This document shows, piece by piece, positions 10,211 through 20,114 of a stretch of DNA of 28,527 bases. The notes below the pieces were generated by a model. That model ran no database searches and was not told where the DNA came from. It saw only the letters and a list, made by a program, of their open reading frames with translations. A program made the translations under genes and the position numbers. Origin of the DNA: Reticulascus tulasneorum (taxonomy: Eukaryota > Ascomycota > Sordariomycetes > Glomerellales > Reticulascaceae); assembly GCA_001557505.1 (NCBI GenBank), contig LSAX01000035.1, positions 1-28,527 on the forward strand, given 5' to 3'. The stretch's first letter is position 1. Each line of letters begins with the position of its first letter.

Positions 10211-10220
10211 CTCGGCCGAG
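10211..10220. promoter_or_regulatory. CTCGGCCGAG palindrome (candidate Zn2Cys6 regulator site)
   Basis: This is a perfect 10-bp palindrome containing CGG/CCG half-sites, about 345 bp before XanA-like 1 and 390 bp before the deaminase. The same decamer occurs at 13345 upstream of the IPNS-like gene. CGG half-sites are the typical target of fungal Zn2Cys6 regulators. Confidence 0.5.
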
Positions 10221-10276
10221 GCGCGGTTGGTGTCCTTATCTGCAATCTACCAACTCCCCTGCGAGGGGCCATGGGG

Positions 10277-10286
10277 CTCGGCCGAA
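10277..10286. promoter_or_regulatory. Imperfect CTCGGCCGAA site
   Basis: This matches nine of ten bases of the palindrome 66 bp upstream, forming a pair within the divergent promoter. Confidence 0.35.
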
Positions 10287-10612
10287 GTCGAGGATTGATT
10301 TTCCAGCTGGAACGAGCTGGGAGGATGAACTTTGTCGCGTTCCTGGCCGCGGGGGTGTCGGATTTCCACGACCCCGCCATCCCGACATCCCGACCACGAT
10401 AGTCTTTTTTGTGTTATCTCGACGTCACCGCAAACAGAATACCGATTACGCAGGTAGCTCGAAGTCTGTTACCATGACAAGTTGCTTTGGGCTGATGAAA
10501 GGAAATCCACATAGGATACTGAATAAAACGTAGCTTTTGACGAGGGAACAAACAGTCCATCTCTGCAAAACATTGCATTCTTCATCAAGCAGCTACTATT
10601 CCTGGAATCAAG

Positions 10613-11398
10613 ATGTCTCCACGCGCGTTGTTTGTGCTCTTAGCAGCCTGTATGGCCACTGGCATCCTTGGCCATCGACATCATGCAATCGAGCGACGAG
10701 GTGAGCAGGTCCCGATTGGGGACCAGTCCCTGAGCATCAACGGCATCAACTTTACCACAAGAGCATACTGGATGCGCCAAGCAAACTTGGCGCTGCTAAG
10801 TCCTTGTGCCTTTGGGGCCTTCGGAACGGTCATCGTCAACCATACTGGGGGTGGACTTGGTGAACTAGTTTGCATAGGTGCAAACAGCAATAGAGCGACT
10901 GGAAATCCTACTCTCCACGGTATGCCGACACGATTCATTTCATGGTGGAAATACTAACAAATATCAGGCGAGATCGCAGCCATTTCCAATTGCTCCGCTG
11001 TCCTCACTGATCCAATGGGATCCTACAACATGACACCGAGTGCGGCATTGGCGGCATTTGCAGACTTCACGCTCTACACCAATGCTGAAAGCTGCCCAAT
11101 GTGTGCAGCCGCTATTCGGTGGGCGGGGTTCAAGGAGTATGTGTACGGGACCAGCATCGAAACGCTCATCGAAAAGGGCTGGGGACAGATTCGGATCGCA
11201 TCGATTGATGTCTTCTCCCAGTCGTTTGACCTGCCATTGCCGACGAGACTCGTTGGGTCGGTCTTGGCCAATGAGACGGATCCATTTTCAACTGGCAATA
11301 TGATCCAAATGCGCCGTGTCCTGAGGGATGTACCAGGTCAGGGAGCACTTGCGCGGCTGCATGAGGAGAAACAGGTTGGGATTAGAGTTGGGAGATAA
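10613..11398 (+). CDS. Secreted guanine-deaminase-like CDA-fold enzyme
   Basis: The exons are 10613-10919 and 10968-11398. The 48-bp intron has an ACTAAC branch site and splits the active-site glycine codon. The product is about 245 aa. Residues 1-20 (MSPRALFVLLAACMATGILG) form a signal peptide. Five N-glycosylation sequons (N46, N76, N110, N123 and one near the C-terminus) fit secretion. The zinc/catalytic motifs of the cytidine-deaminase fold are H102-G-E104 and C145-P-M-C148. GANSN...NPTLHGE followed by LYTNAESCPMC is closest to GuaD-type guanine deaminases and TadA. Near 11285-11304 this arm has two compensating indels that garble about six residues; the mirror copy reads DPFFNWQYDQM, closer to the GuaD tail. 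Signal-peptide versions are unusual. The reaction is inferred as deamination of guanine or a similar nucleobase. Confidence 0.85.
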
Positions 11399-11898
11399 CC
11401 TGATTCTTTATCTTCACTAGAAGTAGGCTGCGTATAGCTCATATCAAAAGCAATGAAAGTTCACGAATCATATCTTGCAGATGCCCAACAGCTTAGGATA
11501 GTTAGTCACACTGAGAAACAGAGATGTTTAAGTTTGAGCAGAATGGCTTCAGAAGTTCTTCAAATGACAATTTATATTCAGTTTCAGCCCTCTGAGCAGT
11601 CCTTCACAAAGACACTCTGTTGAGAGAGCACTTGGTCGATATTCGTGACATGGTGCACCGAACTTGAACTGGCACAAAATTACTTAGGAAAAGTGTATTC
11701 ATATAAATTTTCAGGCGTTTTCTTTCGTCGTTTCTGCTTTTGTAGAACACAGTAGGCCTAACACGACGGTTCTATACAACGGATACAATAACCCCGTGTC
11801 CTACACACAATAGCTCTTAAGAAAAAATTGTATAGACTAATTCTTGCTTGTTTACATTTGAAATGGCTTTTGCGTACGTAGATTCCACACATACAACC
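11399..11898. other. Convergent 3' region between deaminase and IPNS-like genes
   Basis: About 500 bp of AT-rich sequence lies between two facing stop codons. It probably holds both 3' UTRs. No ORF, RNA gene or repeat is recognisable. Confidence 0.5.
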
Positions 11899-13003
11899 CT
11901 AAGCTGCTGCTGTTACCGTTGCCGCTGATCCTTGTCCTCCAATCTTGGTCGGTTGATTATCTTCATCCTCCGCCTGCACCTTCAACTTCGCCTGCAAAGC
12001 CGTAAACTGTGTCGCCATGGCCCTGGCGTTGAACTCCTCGCCAGTCACAAGGGGGTACTTCTTTTTTGGTCCCTGAATCAAAGAATCCTTGCGTGGTTGG
12101 TTGAAAAACGCGATGCTGTATCTTTCTCCGTAGTAGTCCCCGGCTCCGATGGCGCCTTGACGCGGTGGAATGTGGACTTGAAGCGGTCGTCGCTCCAGCT
12201 CATGAGGAGATCACCAATATTGCAGATGATCACGCCAGGCTCAAATTCCACTTTCGTCCAGGTATCGCCTAGGGCGAACTCCGTAACAACTTCCCGTCCA
12301 GGGCAGATTTCCAGGCCTGACTGGCCTTCGCGCTGAAAGAGAAGTGTAAGGAAACCCAATCTGCATGCGCACCAGCGCGGTGGTATATCTTGCCGTCGTT
12401 TGTCTTGGGGGTCTCAAAGTAGTGCAGCAGTCTGAGGACGGATTGGGAGTTGGGCTGCGTGACGTCATGGTAGTTCTTGAAGTAGTCGTCTGCGAATCCC
12501 AACCCGCGTGCGAAGCACAGCATAAGCTTCTCTGATACCTTTTGCACGCGGTGCATGAATGAAAGGCTGTTGTCCTTGAAGCTGGGAAGCTGGTCGTCAC
12601 CCATCCAAAGACCGTTCATGTTTTCGCCAAATTGCAGCTGGTAGGACTCCTTGGTATCCGCGGCGCCAGTAGAGGGTCTGATTTGGGACATCTTCTCCCA
12701 CCCAACGTTCTGGGGGCTCCAAGGTACGGTTGCTTTCACTTCGTCGGGAAGCTGGAAAAAAAGATTCGGAAACGTTGAACATGTCTTGTACTTCGGATTC
12801 GGTGAGGCCATGATCTTTGATGGCGAAGAAGCCGACTTTCTCGGCGGCATCGCACAGCTGTTCCGTAATCTCCTCTATGCGAGAATCAAAGTCCCGAAGA
12901 GAGATCTGTTACTTGTTAGTGGACGTTCTGGGTGTCAAGTTACATTAGGCATCCCTCTTACTTGAGGGATTGGTCTCTCTGCGTATTTGGTCTGTTCCGC
13001 CAT
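11899..13003 (-). CDS. Isopenicillin-N-synthase-like 2-oxoglutarate/Fe(II) oxygenase (this copy frameshifted)
   Basis: Exon 1 is 13003-12962 (14 codons) and exon 2 is 12905-11899, with a 56-bp intron. The error-free product would be about 349 aa: an N-terminal DIOX_N domain (ISLRDFDSRIEE, VGFFAIKDHGL) and a C-terminal 2OG-FeII_Oxy domain. Iron ligands are H194 and D196 (AHADWG) and H261 (TFHRV); the 2-oxoglutarate/substrate arginine is R276 (ERYSIAFF). This arm has three slips: seven A near 12756, three bases missing one G near 12357, and a lost C near 12142. The right arm is correct at all three but has its own error elsewhere. The family includes many oxidative tailoring enzymes as well as catabolic ones. 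CTCGGCCGAG sites lie about 340 bp upstream. Confidence 0.9.
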
Positions 13004-13344
13004 GTTGGTAATTGAGATTGATAATAAGCCGAGTATAAGGGTATCTTGCTGCTTCTGTGATGAATGAAATGGTTTGAGTTTGAGGTAATTGATGATCTTG
13101 AAAGCACGGTTTTATGTTCTTGTCAACAACAGAGTGTGAAAGCTTCGTGACAAACTTTGGAAGCGAGGCCGAGACAAGATTCTAGGGCAGTGACCAACCG
13201 ATATGTTTGATCGCGCTTCGCCACTCGCGAGTCAGAAGTTTCCTGTGCGATCTTTTGATAGGAATGTTGTTTCTCATTGGTGTTGAGTACTAACATCTAA
13301 CCTGCTATTGGATGGGGGGAAAGGGTGCCTATCAAGAAGCACGC

Positions 13345-13354
13345 CTCGGCCGAG
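13345..13354. promoter_or_regulatory. CTCGGCCGAG palindrome upstream of the IPNS-like gene
   Basis: This is a second perfect copy of the decamer found at 10211, about 340 bp before the IPNS-like ATG. Confidence 0.5.
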
Positions 13355-13367
13355 GTGAGACAGCAAT

Positions 13368-13377
13368 CTCGGCCGCC
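13368..13377. promoter_or_regulatory. Imperfect CTCGGCCGCC site
   Basis: This matches eight of ten bases of the palindrome 23 bp away, so this promoter also holds one perfect and one degenerate copy. Confidence 0.3.
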
Positions 13378-13852
13378 TATCGATTGATAGGGACAATCCC
13401 ACTAACCAACCATTCGGAGCAATGGCTTGGACGGGGGAAAAACTGGCCAGCGTAATACGTAAGTCAGTTTTATTTCAATGATCAAGCATGGATTTGGACT
13501 GCAGCGAGCAGATTCTCGAGCTAATCAGGTCATCCTGGCAGAACCTCTCTCGTTTAACACACCATCACAGGGCGAATACTGGATCGAATTAAGCAGCAGG
13601 GATGGATCCTAGCGGCATTGCTCACGGATGAATTGGATCTGGTTTCAAGAATTACTTTCTCGTTCGTTAACGCGTACTTTATCTTGTAATTGTGGGATTG
13701 ATCATTGTTCACTATCTCGGGATTACATTCATTCCAGATTTTCGTGCTCATGCTCAAACAAGGGATGATTAGACCAAGGTTCTGCTTCCATTTCATCCTC
13801 AACACTGCAATCTACGTTGTTAATCAACTATTGCGCGCCATTTTGATGCCAC

Positions 13853-15030
13853 TCATCCCGTCGGATGATCACTAGCTGCCACATTACATTGATGCATCAC
13901 CCTCGGGCCATACGACTTGGGGAACTCAGTCTGATAATCAAGTTAGCGAGAGGCCCAGCTGCTAGGCATACCGTCACTCACAATGCTATGCCATAGTGCC
14001 CTGTTGTACCACAGGATTACATCCTGCTCTTCATGACGATGGGCGTATATGTTCTCAGGTTCCAATACCGGACGCATAAGTCTGCATCCGAGTTAGCCAT
14101 CATCCTGTCGAGAAAGGGAGTAAGTACCACTTACCCATGCATGAAAGCCTCACTTCTTGCAAATCATCCACAATCGTTTCCTCGCCATCGGACTGCTTTT
14201 GAGATAGAGCTTGTATGCTCCTTGCCCATGCACTTGCAGTGACTTCTCCCCCGTTTTGGGATTCGTCCAAACCATGGGGTAAATGCAGACTTCCTCTTTA
14301 TTCCACTTGGGCAGCTGGTCCAGCGGCTTCTCAAGCCCTTCCGTCTCAAGTAGATGTCCCAGTCGAGTGCTATGGGCTCCTACCATCCATGCAAATGCGT
14401 GCGGCGCGTATTCGATGCGGCTATTCATGACTATATCTCTGGTCTCATCATCGAGCAAAGCCAGAGCCCGGCTGCCTGCCACTGTGGCAGTTGCGCCTGG
14501 TGCTATTTTCATTTCTGTGCCAGTCCATCGTCCCAGCGCACAGTAACATCCGGACCCTTGGGCGTCCGTACAGCTAATAAGCAACCAACACGCGGCGGTG
14601 GAATGGCGTACAAGGCAGCATCAAAGTGCCATTGGTAGAAGCGGGAAGCACCAGCTTCGCGGTCCTCGTTCGAAATATGGGGTGGCAGGTGAAATTCTTC
14701 GTGGTTGATTCCCTGAACTTCGAAATCCGGAGGAAACCCGAAGTGATCCTCTGGTAAGGGGCCACGTCCTAAAATGTGTACTTGTGGCTGGACAGGAATT
14801 GCTGGGCGTTTCGGGAGACCATAAATCTTCAGACCGTTGTGCTGAGTTAGTAGCGGGTCGGCGCCATGAGCAAACCCGCCAGTCGTCTCGTCAGGGTCGA
14901 AGCTGCAAGTCACGTCAGCCTTAATTCCCAATTCCCAGCAAGTATGACTTTCGTACCTAGAAGTCAACTTATACTGCTGTTGTGGCTTCAGCATCTGCGG
15001 TTGCTCCTTGAATTGTGGTATGGAGTGCAT
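13853..15030 (-). CDS. XanA-like Fe(II)/2-oxoglutarate dioxygenase 2, 5' end lost at the fold
   Basis: Visible exons are about 15030-14957 (in the spacer), 14902-14135, 14081-13982 and 13930-13853, with introns of 54, 53 and 51 bp. Motifs are QQQYKLTS joined to SFDPDETTGG, then HILGRG, the iron ligands in QWHFDAALY, the distal histidine in RALWHSI, and the 2-oxoglutarate arginine plus Q and N in PRVMHQCN. This parallels XanA and XanA-like 1. About 60-70 N-terminal residues are missing because the sequence folds back inside the gene. Three one-base losses in the large exon shift the frame in this arm; the mirror copy has different ones, and combining both gives a continuous family-like protein. 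The XanA Lys122 position appears replaced. It probably acts with its paralogue in the same pathway. Confidence 0.85.
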
Positions 15031-15048
15031 CTGACTCTACTGCAAATT
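14925..15048. other. Asymmetric spacer at the palindrome centre
   Basis: Symmetry stops at CCTTAA (14919-14924) on the left and resumes at TTAAGG (15049-15054) on the right. The 124 bp between are not self-complementary. Read on the minus strand they continue the XanA-like 2 gene: an exon ending at 14957, whose last residues precede the conserved FDP motif, then a GT...AG intron that runs into the left arm (14956-14903). The spacer is therefore ordinary gene sequence read once, as expected if the second strand was picked up about 124 nt late. Confidence 0.9.
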
Positions 15049-15069
15049 TTAAGGCTGACTGACTTGCAG

Positions 15070-16115
15070 CTTCGACCCTGACGAGACGACTGGCGGGTTT
15101 GCTCATGGCCCGACCGCTACTAACTCAGCACAACGGTCTGAAGATTTATGGTCTCCCGAAACGCCCAGCAATTCTGTCCAGCCACAAGTACACATTTTAG
15201 GACGTGCCCCTTACCAGAGGATCACTTCGGGTTTCCTCCGGATTTCGAAGTTCAGGGAATCAACCACGAAGAATTTCACCTGCCACCCCATATTTCGAAC
15301 GAGGACCGCGAAGCTGGTGCTTCCCGCTTCTACCAATGGCACTTTGATGCTGCCTTGTACGCCATTCCACGCCGCGTGTTGGTTGCTTATTAGCTGTACG
15401 GACGCCCAAGGGTCCGGATGTTACTGTGCGCTGGGACGATGGGACTGGCACAGAATGAAAATAGCACCAGGCGCAACTGCCACAGTGGCAGGCAGCCGGG
15501 CTCTGGCTTTGCTCGATGATGAGACCAGAGATATAGTCATGAATAGCCGCATCGAATACGCGCCGCACGCATTTGCATGGATGGTAGGAGCCCATAGCAC
15601 TCGACTGGACATCTACTTGAGACGGAAGGGCTTGAGAAGCCGCTGGACCAGCTGCCCAAGTGGAATAAAGAGGAAGTCTGCATTTACCCCATGGTTTGGA
15701 CGAATCCCAAAACGGGGAGAAGTCACTGCAAGTGCATGGGCAAGGAGCATACAAGCTCTATCTCAAAAGCAGTCCCGATGGCGAGGAAACGATTGTGGAT
15801 GATTTGCAAGAAAGTGAGGGCTTTCATGCATGGGTAAGTGGTACTTACTCCCTTTCTCGACAGGATGATGGCTAACTCGGATGCAGACTTATGCGTCCGG
15901 TATTGGAACCTGAGAACATATACGCCCATCGTCATGAAGAGCAGGATGTAATCCTGTGGTACAACAGGGCACTATGGCATAGCATTGTGAGTGACGGTAT
16001 GCCTAGCAGCTGGGGCCTCTCGCTAACTTGATTATCAGACTGAGTTCCCAAGTCGTATGGCCCGAGGGTGATGCATCAATGTAATGTGGCAGCTAGTGAT
16101 CATCCGACGGGATGA
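15070..16115 (+). pseudogene. Mirror copy of XanA-like 2 (right arm), frameshifted
   Basis: The exons are 15070-15833, 15887-15986 and 16039-16115, the reverse complement of the left locus. It lacks the upstream exon in the spacer orientation. Frame errors unique to this arm include a lost A near 15455, a lost G near 15608, an extra A near 15811 and a lost C near 16047. It is correct where the left arm lost a G (near 15440) and a C (near 15777). It is treated as a second reading of one gene, not a paralogue. Confidence 0.75.
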
Positions 16116-16964
16116 GTGGCATCAAAATGGGCGCGCAATAGTTGATTAACAACGTAGATTGCAGTGTTGAGGATGAAATGGAAGCAGAACCTTGGTCTAA
16201 TCATCCCTTGTTTGAGCATGAGCACGAAAATCTGGAATGAATGTAATCCCGAGATAGTGAACAATGATCAATCCCACAATTACAAGATAAAGTACGCGTT
16301 AACGAACGAGAAAGTAATTCTTGAAACCAGATCCAATTCATCCGTGAGCAATGCCGCTAGGATCCATCCCTGCTGCTTAATTCGATCCAGTATTCGCCCT
16401 GTGATGGTGTGTTAAACGAGAGAGGTTCTGCCAGGATGACCTGATTAGCTCGAGAATCTGCTCGCTGCAGTCCAAATCCATGCTTGATCATTGAAATAAA
16501 ACTGACTTACGTATTACGCTGGCCAGTTTTCCCCCGTCCAAGCCATTGCTCCGAATGGTTGGTTAGTGGGGATTGTCCCTATCAATCGATAGGCGGCCGA
16601 GATTGCTGTCTCACCTCGGCCGAGGCGTGCTTCTTGATAGGCACCCTTTCCCCCATCCAATAGCAGGTTAGATGTTAGTACTCAACACCAATGAGAAACA
16701 ACATTCCTATCAAAAGATCGCACAGGAAACTTCTGACTCGCGAGTGGCGAAGCGCGATCAAACATATCGGTTGGTCACTGCCCTAGAATCTTGTCTCGGC
16801 CTCGCTTCCAAAGTTTGTCACGAAGCTTTCACACTCTGTTGTTGACAAGAACATAAAACCGTGCTTTCAAGATCATCAATTACCTCAAACTCAAACCATT
16901 TCATTCATCACAGAAGCAGCAAGATACCCTTATACTCGGCTTATTATCAATCTCAATTACCAAC
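16116..16964. promoter_or_regulatory. Mirror of the IPNS-like upstream region
   Basis: This carries the CTCGGCCGAG palindrome at 16615-16624 and the imperfect copy at 16592-16601, matching 13345 and 13368 in the left arm. It contains no supported gene. Confidence 0.5.
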
Positions 16965-18069
16965 ATGGCGGAACAGACCAAATACGCAGAGAGACCAATC
17001 CCTCAAGTAAGAGGGATGCCTAATGTAACTTGACACCCAGAACGTCCACTAACAAGTAACAGATCTCTCTTCGGGACTTTGATTCTCGCATAGAGGAGAT
17101 TACGGAACAGCTGTGCGATGCCGCCGAGAAAGTCGGCTTCTTCGCCATCAAAGATCATGGCCTCACCGAATCCGAAGTACAAGACATGTTCAACGTTTCC
17201 GAATCTTTTTTCCAGCTTCCCGACGAAGTGAAAGCAACCGTACCTTGGAGCCCCAGAACGTTGGGTGGGAGAAGATGTCCCAAATCAGACCCTCTACTGG
17301 CGCCGCGGATACCAAGGAGTCCTACCAGCTGCAATTTGGCGAAAACATGAACGGTCTTTGGATGGGTGACGACCAGCTTCCCAGCTTCAAGGACAACAGC
17401 CTTTCATTCATGCACCGCGTGCAAAAGGTATCAGAGAAGCTTATGCTGTGCTTCGCACGCGGGTTGGGATTCGCAGACGACTACTTCAAGAACTACCATG
17501 ACGTCACGCAGCCCAACTCCCAATCCGTCCTCAGACTGCTGCACTACTTTGAGACCCCCAAGACAAACGACGGCAAGATATACCACCGCGCTGGTGCGCA
17601 TGCAGATTGGGGTTTCCTTACACTTCTCTTTCAGCGCGAAGGCCAGTCAGGCCTGGAAATCTGCCCTGGACGGGAAGTTGTTACGGAGTTCGCCCTAGGC
17701 GATACCTGGACGAAAGTGGAATTTGAGCCTGGCGTGATCATCTGCAATATTGGTGATCTCCTCATGAGCTGGAGCGACGACCGCTTCAAGTCCACATTCC
17801 ACCGCGTCAAGGCGCCATCGGAGCCCGGGGACTACTACGGAGAAAGATACAGCATCGCGTTTTTCAACCAACCACGCAAGGATTCTTTGATTCAGGGACC
17901 AAAAAAGAAGTACCCCCTTGTGACTGGCGAGGAGTTCAACGCCAGGGCCATGGCGACACAGTTTACGGCTTTGCAGGCGAAGTTGAAGGTGCAGGCGGAG
18001 GATGAAGATAATCAACCGACCAAGATTGGAGGACAAGGATCAGCGGCAACGGTAACAGCAGCAGCTTAG
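16965..18069 (+). CDS. Mirror copy of the IPNS-like 2OG oxygenase (better copy)
   Basis: The exons are 16965-17006 and 17063-18069, with the 56-bp intron containing CACTAAC. It is in frame everywhere except one lost C in the run near 17251, after TVPWSP. From NVGWEKM to the stop the protein reads uninterrupted, including AHADWGFLTLLF, TFHRV and ERYSIAFF. This arm should be preferred for the protein sequence of the gene. Confidence 0.85.
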
Positions 18070-18569
18070 GGTTGTATGTGTGGAATCTACGTACGCAAAA
18101 AGCCATTTCAAATGTAAACAAGCAAGAATTAGTCTATACAATTTTTTCTTAAGAGCTATTGTGTGTAGGACACGGGGTTATTGTATCCGTTGTATAGAAC
18201 CGTCGTGTTAGGCCTACTGTGTTCTACAAAAGCAGAAACGACGAAAGAAAACGCCTGAAAATTTATATGAATACACTTTTCCTAAGTAATTTTGTGCCAG
18301 TTCAAGTTCGGTGCACCATGTCACGAATATCGACCAAGTGCTCTCTCAACAGAGTGTCTTTGTGAAGGACTGCTCAGAGGGCTGAAACTGATATAAATTG
18401 TCATTTGAAGAACTTCTGAAGCCATTCTGCTCAAACTTAAACATCTCTGTTTCTCAGTGTGACTAACTATCCTAAGCTGTTGGGCATCTGCAAGATATGA
18501 TTCGTGAACTTTCATTGCTTTTGATATGAGCTATACGCAGCCTACTTCTAGTGAAGATAAAGAATCAGG
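18070..18569. other. Mirror of the convergent 3' region
   Basis: This is the reverse complement of 11399-11898. No gene is recognised. Confidence 0.5.
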
Positions 18570-19357
18570 TTATCTCCCAACTCTAATCCCAACCTGTTTC
18601 TCCTCATGCAGCCGCGCAAGTGCTCCCTGACCTGGTACATCCCTCAGGACACGGCGCATTTGATCATATTGCCAGTTGAAAAATGGATCCGTCTCATTGG
18701 CCAAGACCGACCCAACGAGTCTCGTCGGCAATGGCAAGGTCAAACGACTGGGAGAAGACATCAATCGATGCGATCCGAATCTGTCCCCAGCCCTTTTCGA
18801 TGAGCGTTTCGATGCTGGTCCCGTACACATACTCCTTGAACCCCGCCCACCGAATAGCGGCTGCACACATTGGGCAGCTTTCAGCATTGGTGTAGAGCGT
18901 GAAGTCTGCAAATGCCGCCAATGCCGCACTCGGTGTCATGTTGTAGGATCCCATTGGATCAGTGAGGACAGCGGAGCAATTGGAAATGGCTGCGATCTCG
19001 CCTGATATTTGTTAGTATTTCCACCATGAAATGAATCGTGTCGGCATACCGTGGAGAGTAGGATTTCCAGTCCGCTCTATTGCTGTTTGCACCTATGCAA
19101 ACTAGTTCACCAAGTCCACCCCAGTATGGTTGACGATGACCGTTCCGAAGGCCCCAAAGGCACAAGGACTTAGCAGCGCCAAGTTTGCTTGGCGCATCCA
19201 GTATGCTCTTGTGGTAAAGTTGATGCCGTTGATGCTCAGGGACTGGTCCCCAATCGGGACCTGCTCACCTCGTCGCTCGATTGCATGATGTCGATGGCCA
19301 AGGATGCCAGTGGCCATACAGGCTGCTAAGAGCACAAACCAACGCGCGTGGAGACAT
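18570..19357 (-). pseudogene. Mirror copy of the secreted deaminase, frameshifted
   Basis: The start is 19357-19355 and the intron is 19049-19002. Indels break it after NHTG (a lost G near 19123) and within the region just before FDL, but it keeps the correct frame around DPFFNWQYDQM (near 18665-18695), where the left arm is garbled. Confidence 0.75.
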
Positions 19358-20114
19358 CTTGATTCCAGGAATAGTAGCTGCTTGATGAAGAATGCAATGT
19401 TTTGCAGAGATGGACTGTTTGTTCCCTCGTCAAAAGCTACGTTTTATTCAGTATCCTATGTGGATTTCCTTTCATCAGCCCAAAGCAACTTGTCATGGTA
19501 ACAGACTTCGAGCTACCCAGCCACCTGCGTAATCGGTATTCTGTTTGCGGTGACGTCGAGATAACACAAAAAAAGACTATCGTGGTCGGGATGTCGGGAT
19601 GGCGGGGTCGTGGAAATCCGACACCCCCGCGGCCAGGAACGCGACAAAGTTCATCCTCCCAGCTCGTTCCAGCTGGAAAATCAATCCTCGACTTCGGCCG
19701 AGCCCCATGGCCCCCTCGCAGGGGAGTTGGTAGATTGCAGATAAGGACACCAACCGCGCCTCGGCCGAGATACGCTACCCGCGAAGCCACCCAACAATTT
19801 TAGGGCCGTGACCTCTGGATCGATAGCAACTCGTGACGCGCGTGCAAAAGAATACCCAGAGCACCAATGATGCCGAGAAGACAGAGTGGGCCGGACTGTG
19901 GCATTCAGTCCAGTCCGGTTAGCCGTAACAACCAAGAATCCATACTGTCATTGCCGAGAAGCGACCGGCCAGGACCAGATATATCGATACCCTTGGCTGA
20001 AGCTACCAGTATTTCCAGACGCGTAGACCAAGACCATTGCAACAATTCCTTCTTATTTCTTGTTGCATATTCCACAACTGCTCATCTCGAAGTACTAGTT
20101 ACCCCGACACCATC
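19358..20114. promoter_or_regulatory. Mirror of the deaminase/XanA-like 1 divergent promoter
   Basis: CTCGGCCGAG occurs at 19760-19769 and TTCGGCCGAG at 19693-19702, matching the left-arm pair. No supported gene. Confidence 0.5.

Larger units (their letters stand above)
9866..10612. promoter_or_regulatory. Divergent promoter between XanA-like 1 and the deaminase
   Basis: 747 bp separates the two outward-facing starts. It contains one perfect and one nine-of-ten CTCGGCCGAG palindrome near its centre. ORFs here (10045-10533 and antisense) lack domains. Head-to-head arrangement with shared sites suggests co-regulation. Confidence 0.6.
13004..13852. promoter_or_regulatory. Upstream region of the IPNS-like gene
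   Basis: 849 bp lies between the IPNS-like start and the XanA-like 2 stop, both on the minus strand. It carries the second pair of CTCGGCCGAG-type sites. An 83-codon minus ORF (13554-13805) reads identically in both arms but has no domain and I treat it as chance. Confidence 0.5.
1447..14924. repeat. Left arm of a 13.5-kb inverted repeat
   Basis: Bases 1447-14924 recur as the reverse complement at 15049-28527. Paired landmarks give near-constant sums: the ADH start at 6021 pairs with 23956, the YwbE-like start at 7843 with 22135, and the ends of an intergenic ORF at 13554 and 13805 with 16415 and 16164. The slow drift of the sum (about 29,969-29,978) reflects single-base indels. Differences I compared by eye are overwhelmingly plus or minus one base in a homopolymer. 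Bases 1-1446 have no partner because the window ends first. The arm holds the gene set treated here as the reference copy. Confidence 0.97.

Noticed and set aside
10045..10533. 162-codon plus-strand ORF between XanA-like 1 and the deaminase
   Set aside because: Low-complexity Arg/Pro-rich translation with no domain. It lies in a divergent promoter, overlaps ORFs in other frames and is not maintained in the mirror arm in one frame.
10613..11398. tRNA adenosine deaminase (TadA/Tad2) as the product
   Set aside because: The motifs fit the wider CDA fold, but the signal peptide, glycosylation sequons and GuaD-like tail (PFFNW in the better arm) argue against a tRNA-editing enzyme.
13554..13805. 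83-codon ORF intact in both arms (also 16164-16415)
   Set aside because: Identity between arms is not evidence of selection here, since the arms are the same sequence. It has no domain and lies in an intergenic region.
14925..15048. Palindrome centre as a mobile-element or replication hairpin
   Set aside because: No terminal repeats, transposase or origin-like features are present. The spacer is explained fully as exon plus intron of XanA-like 2.
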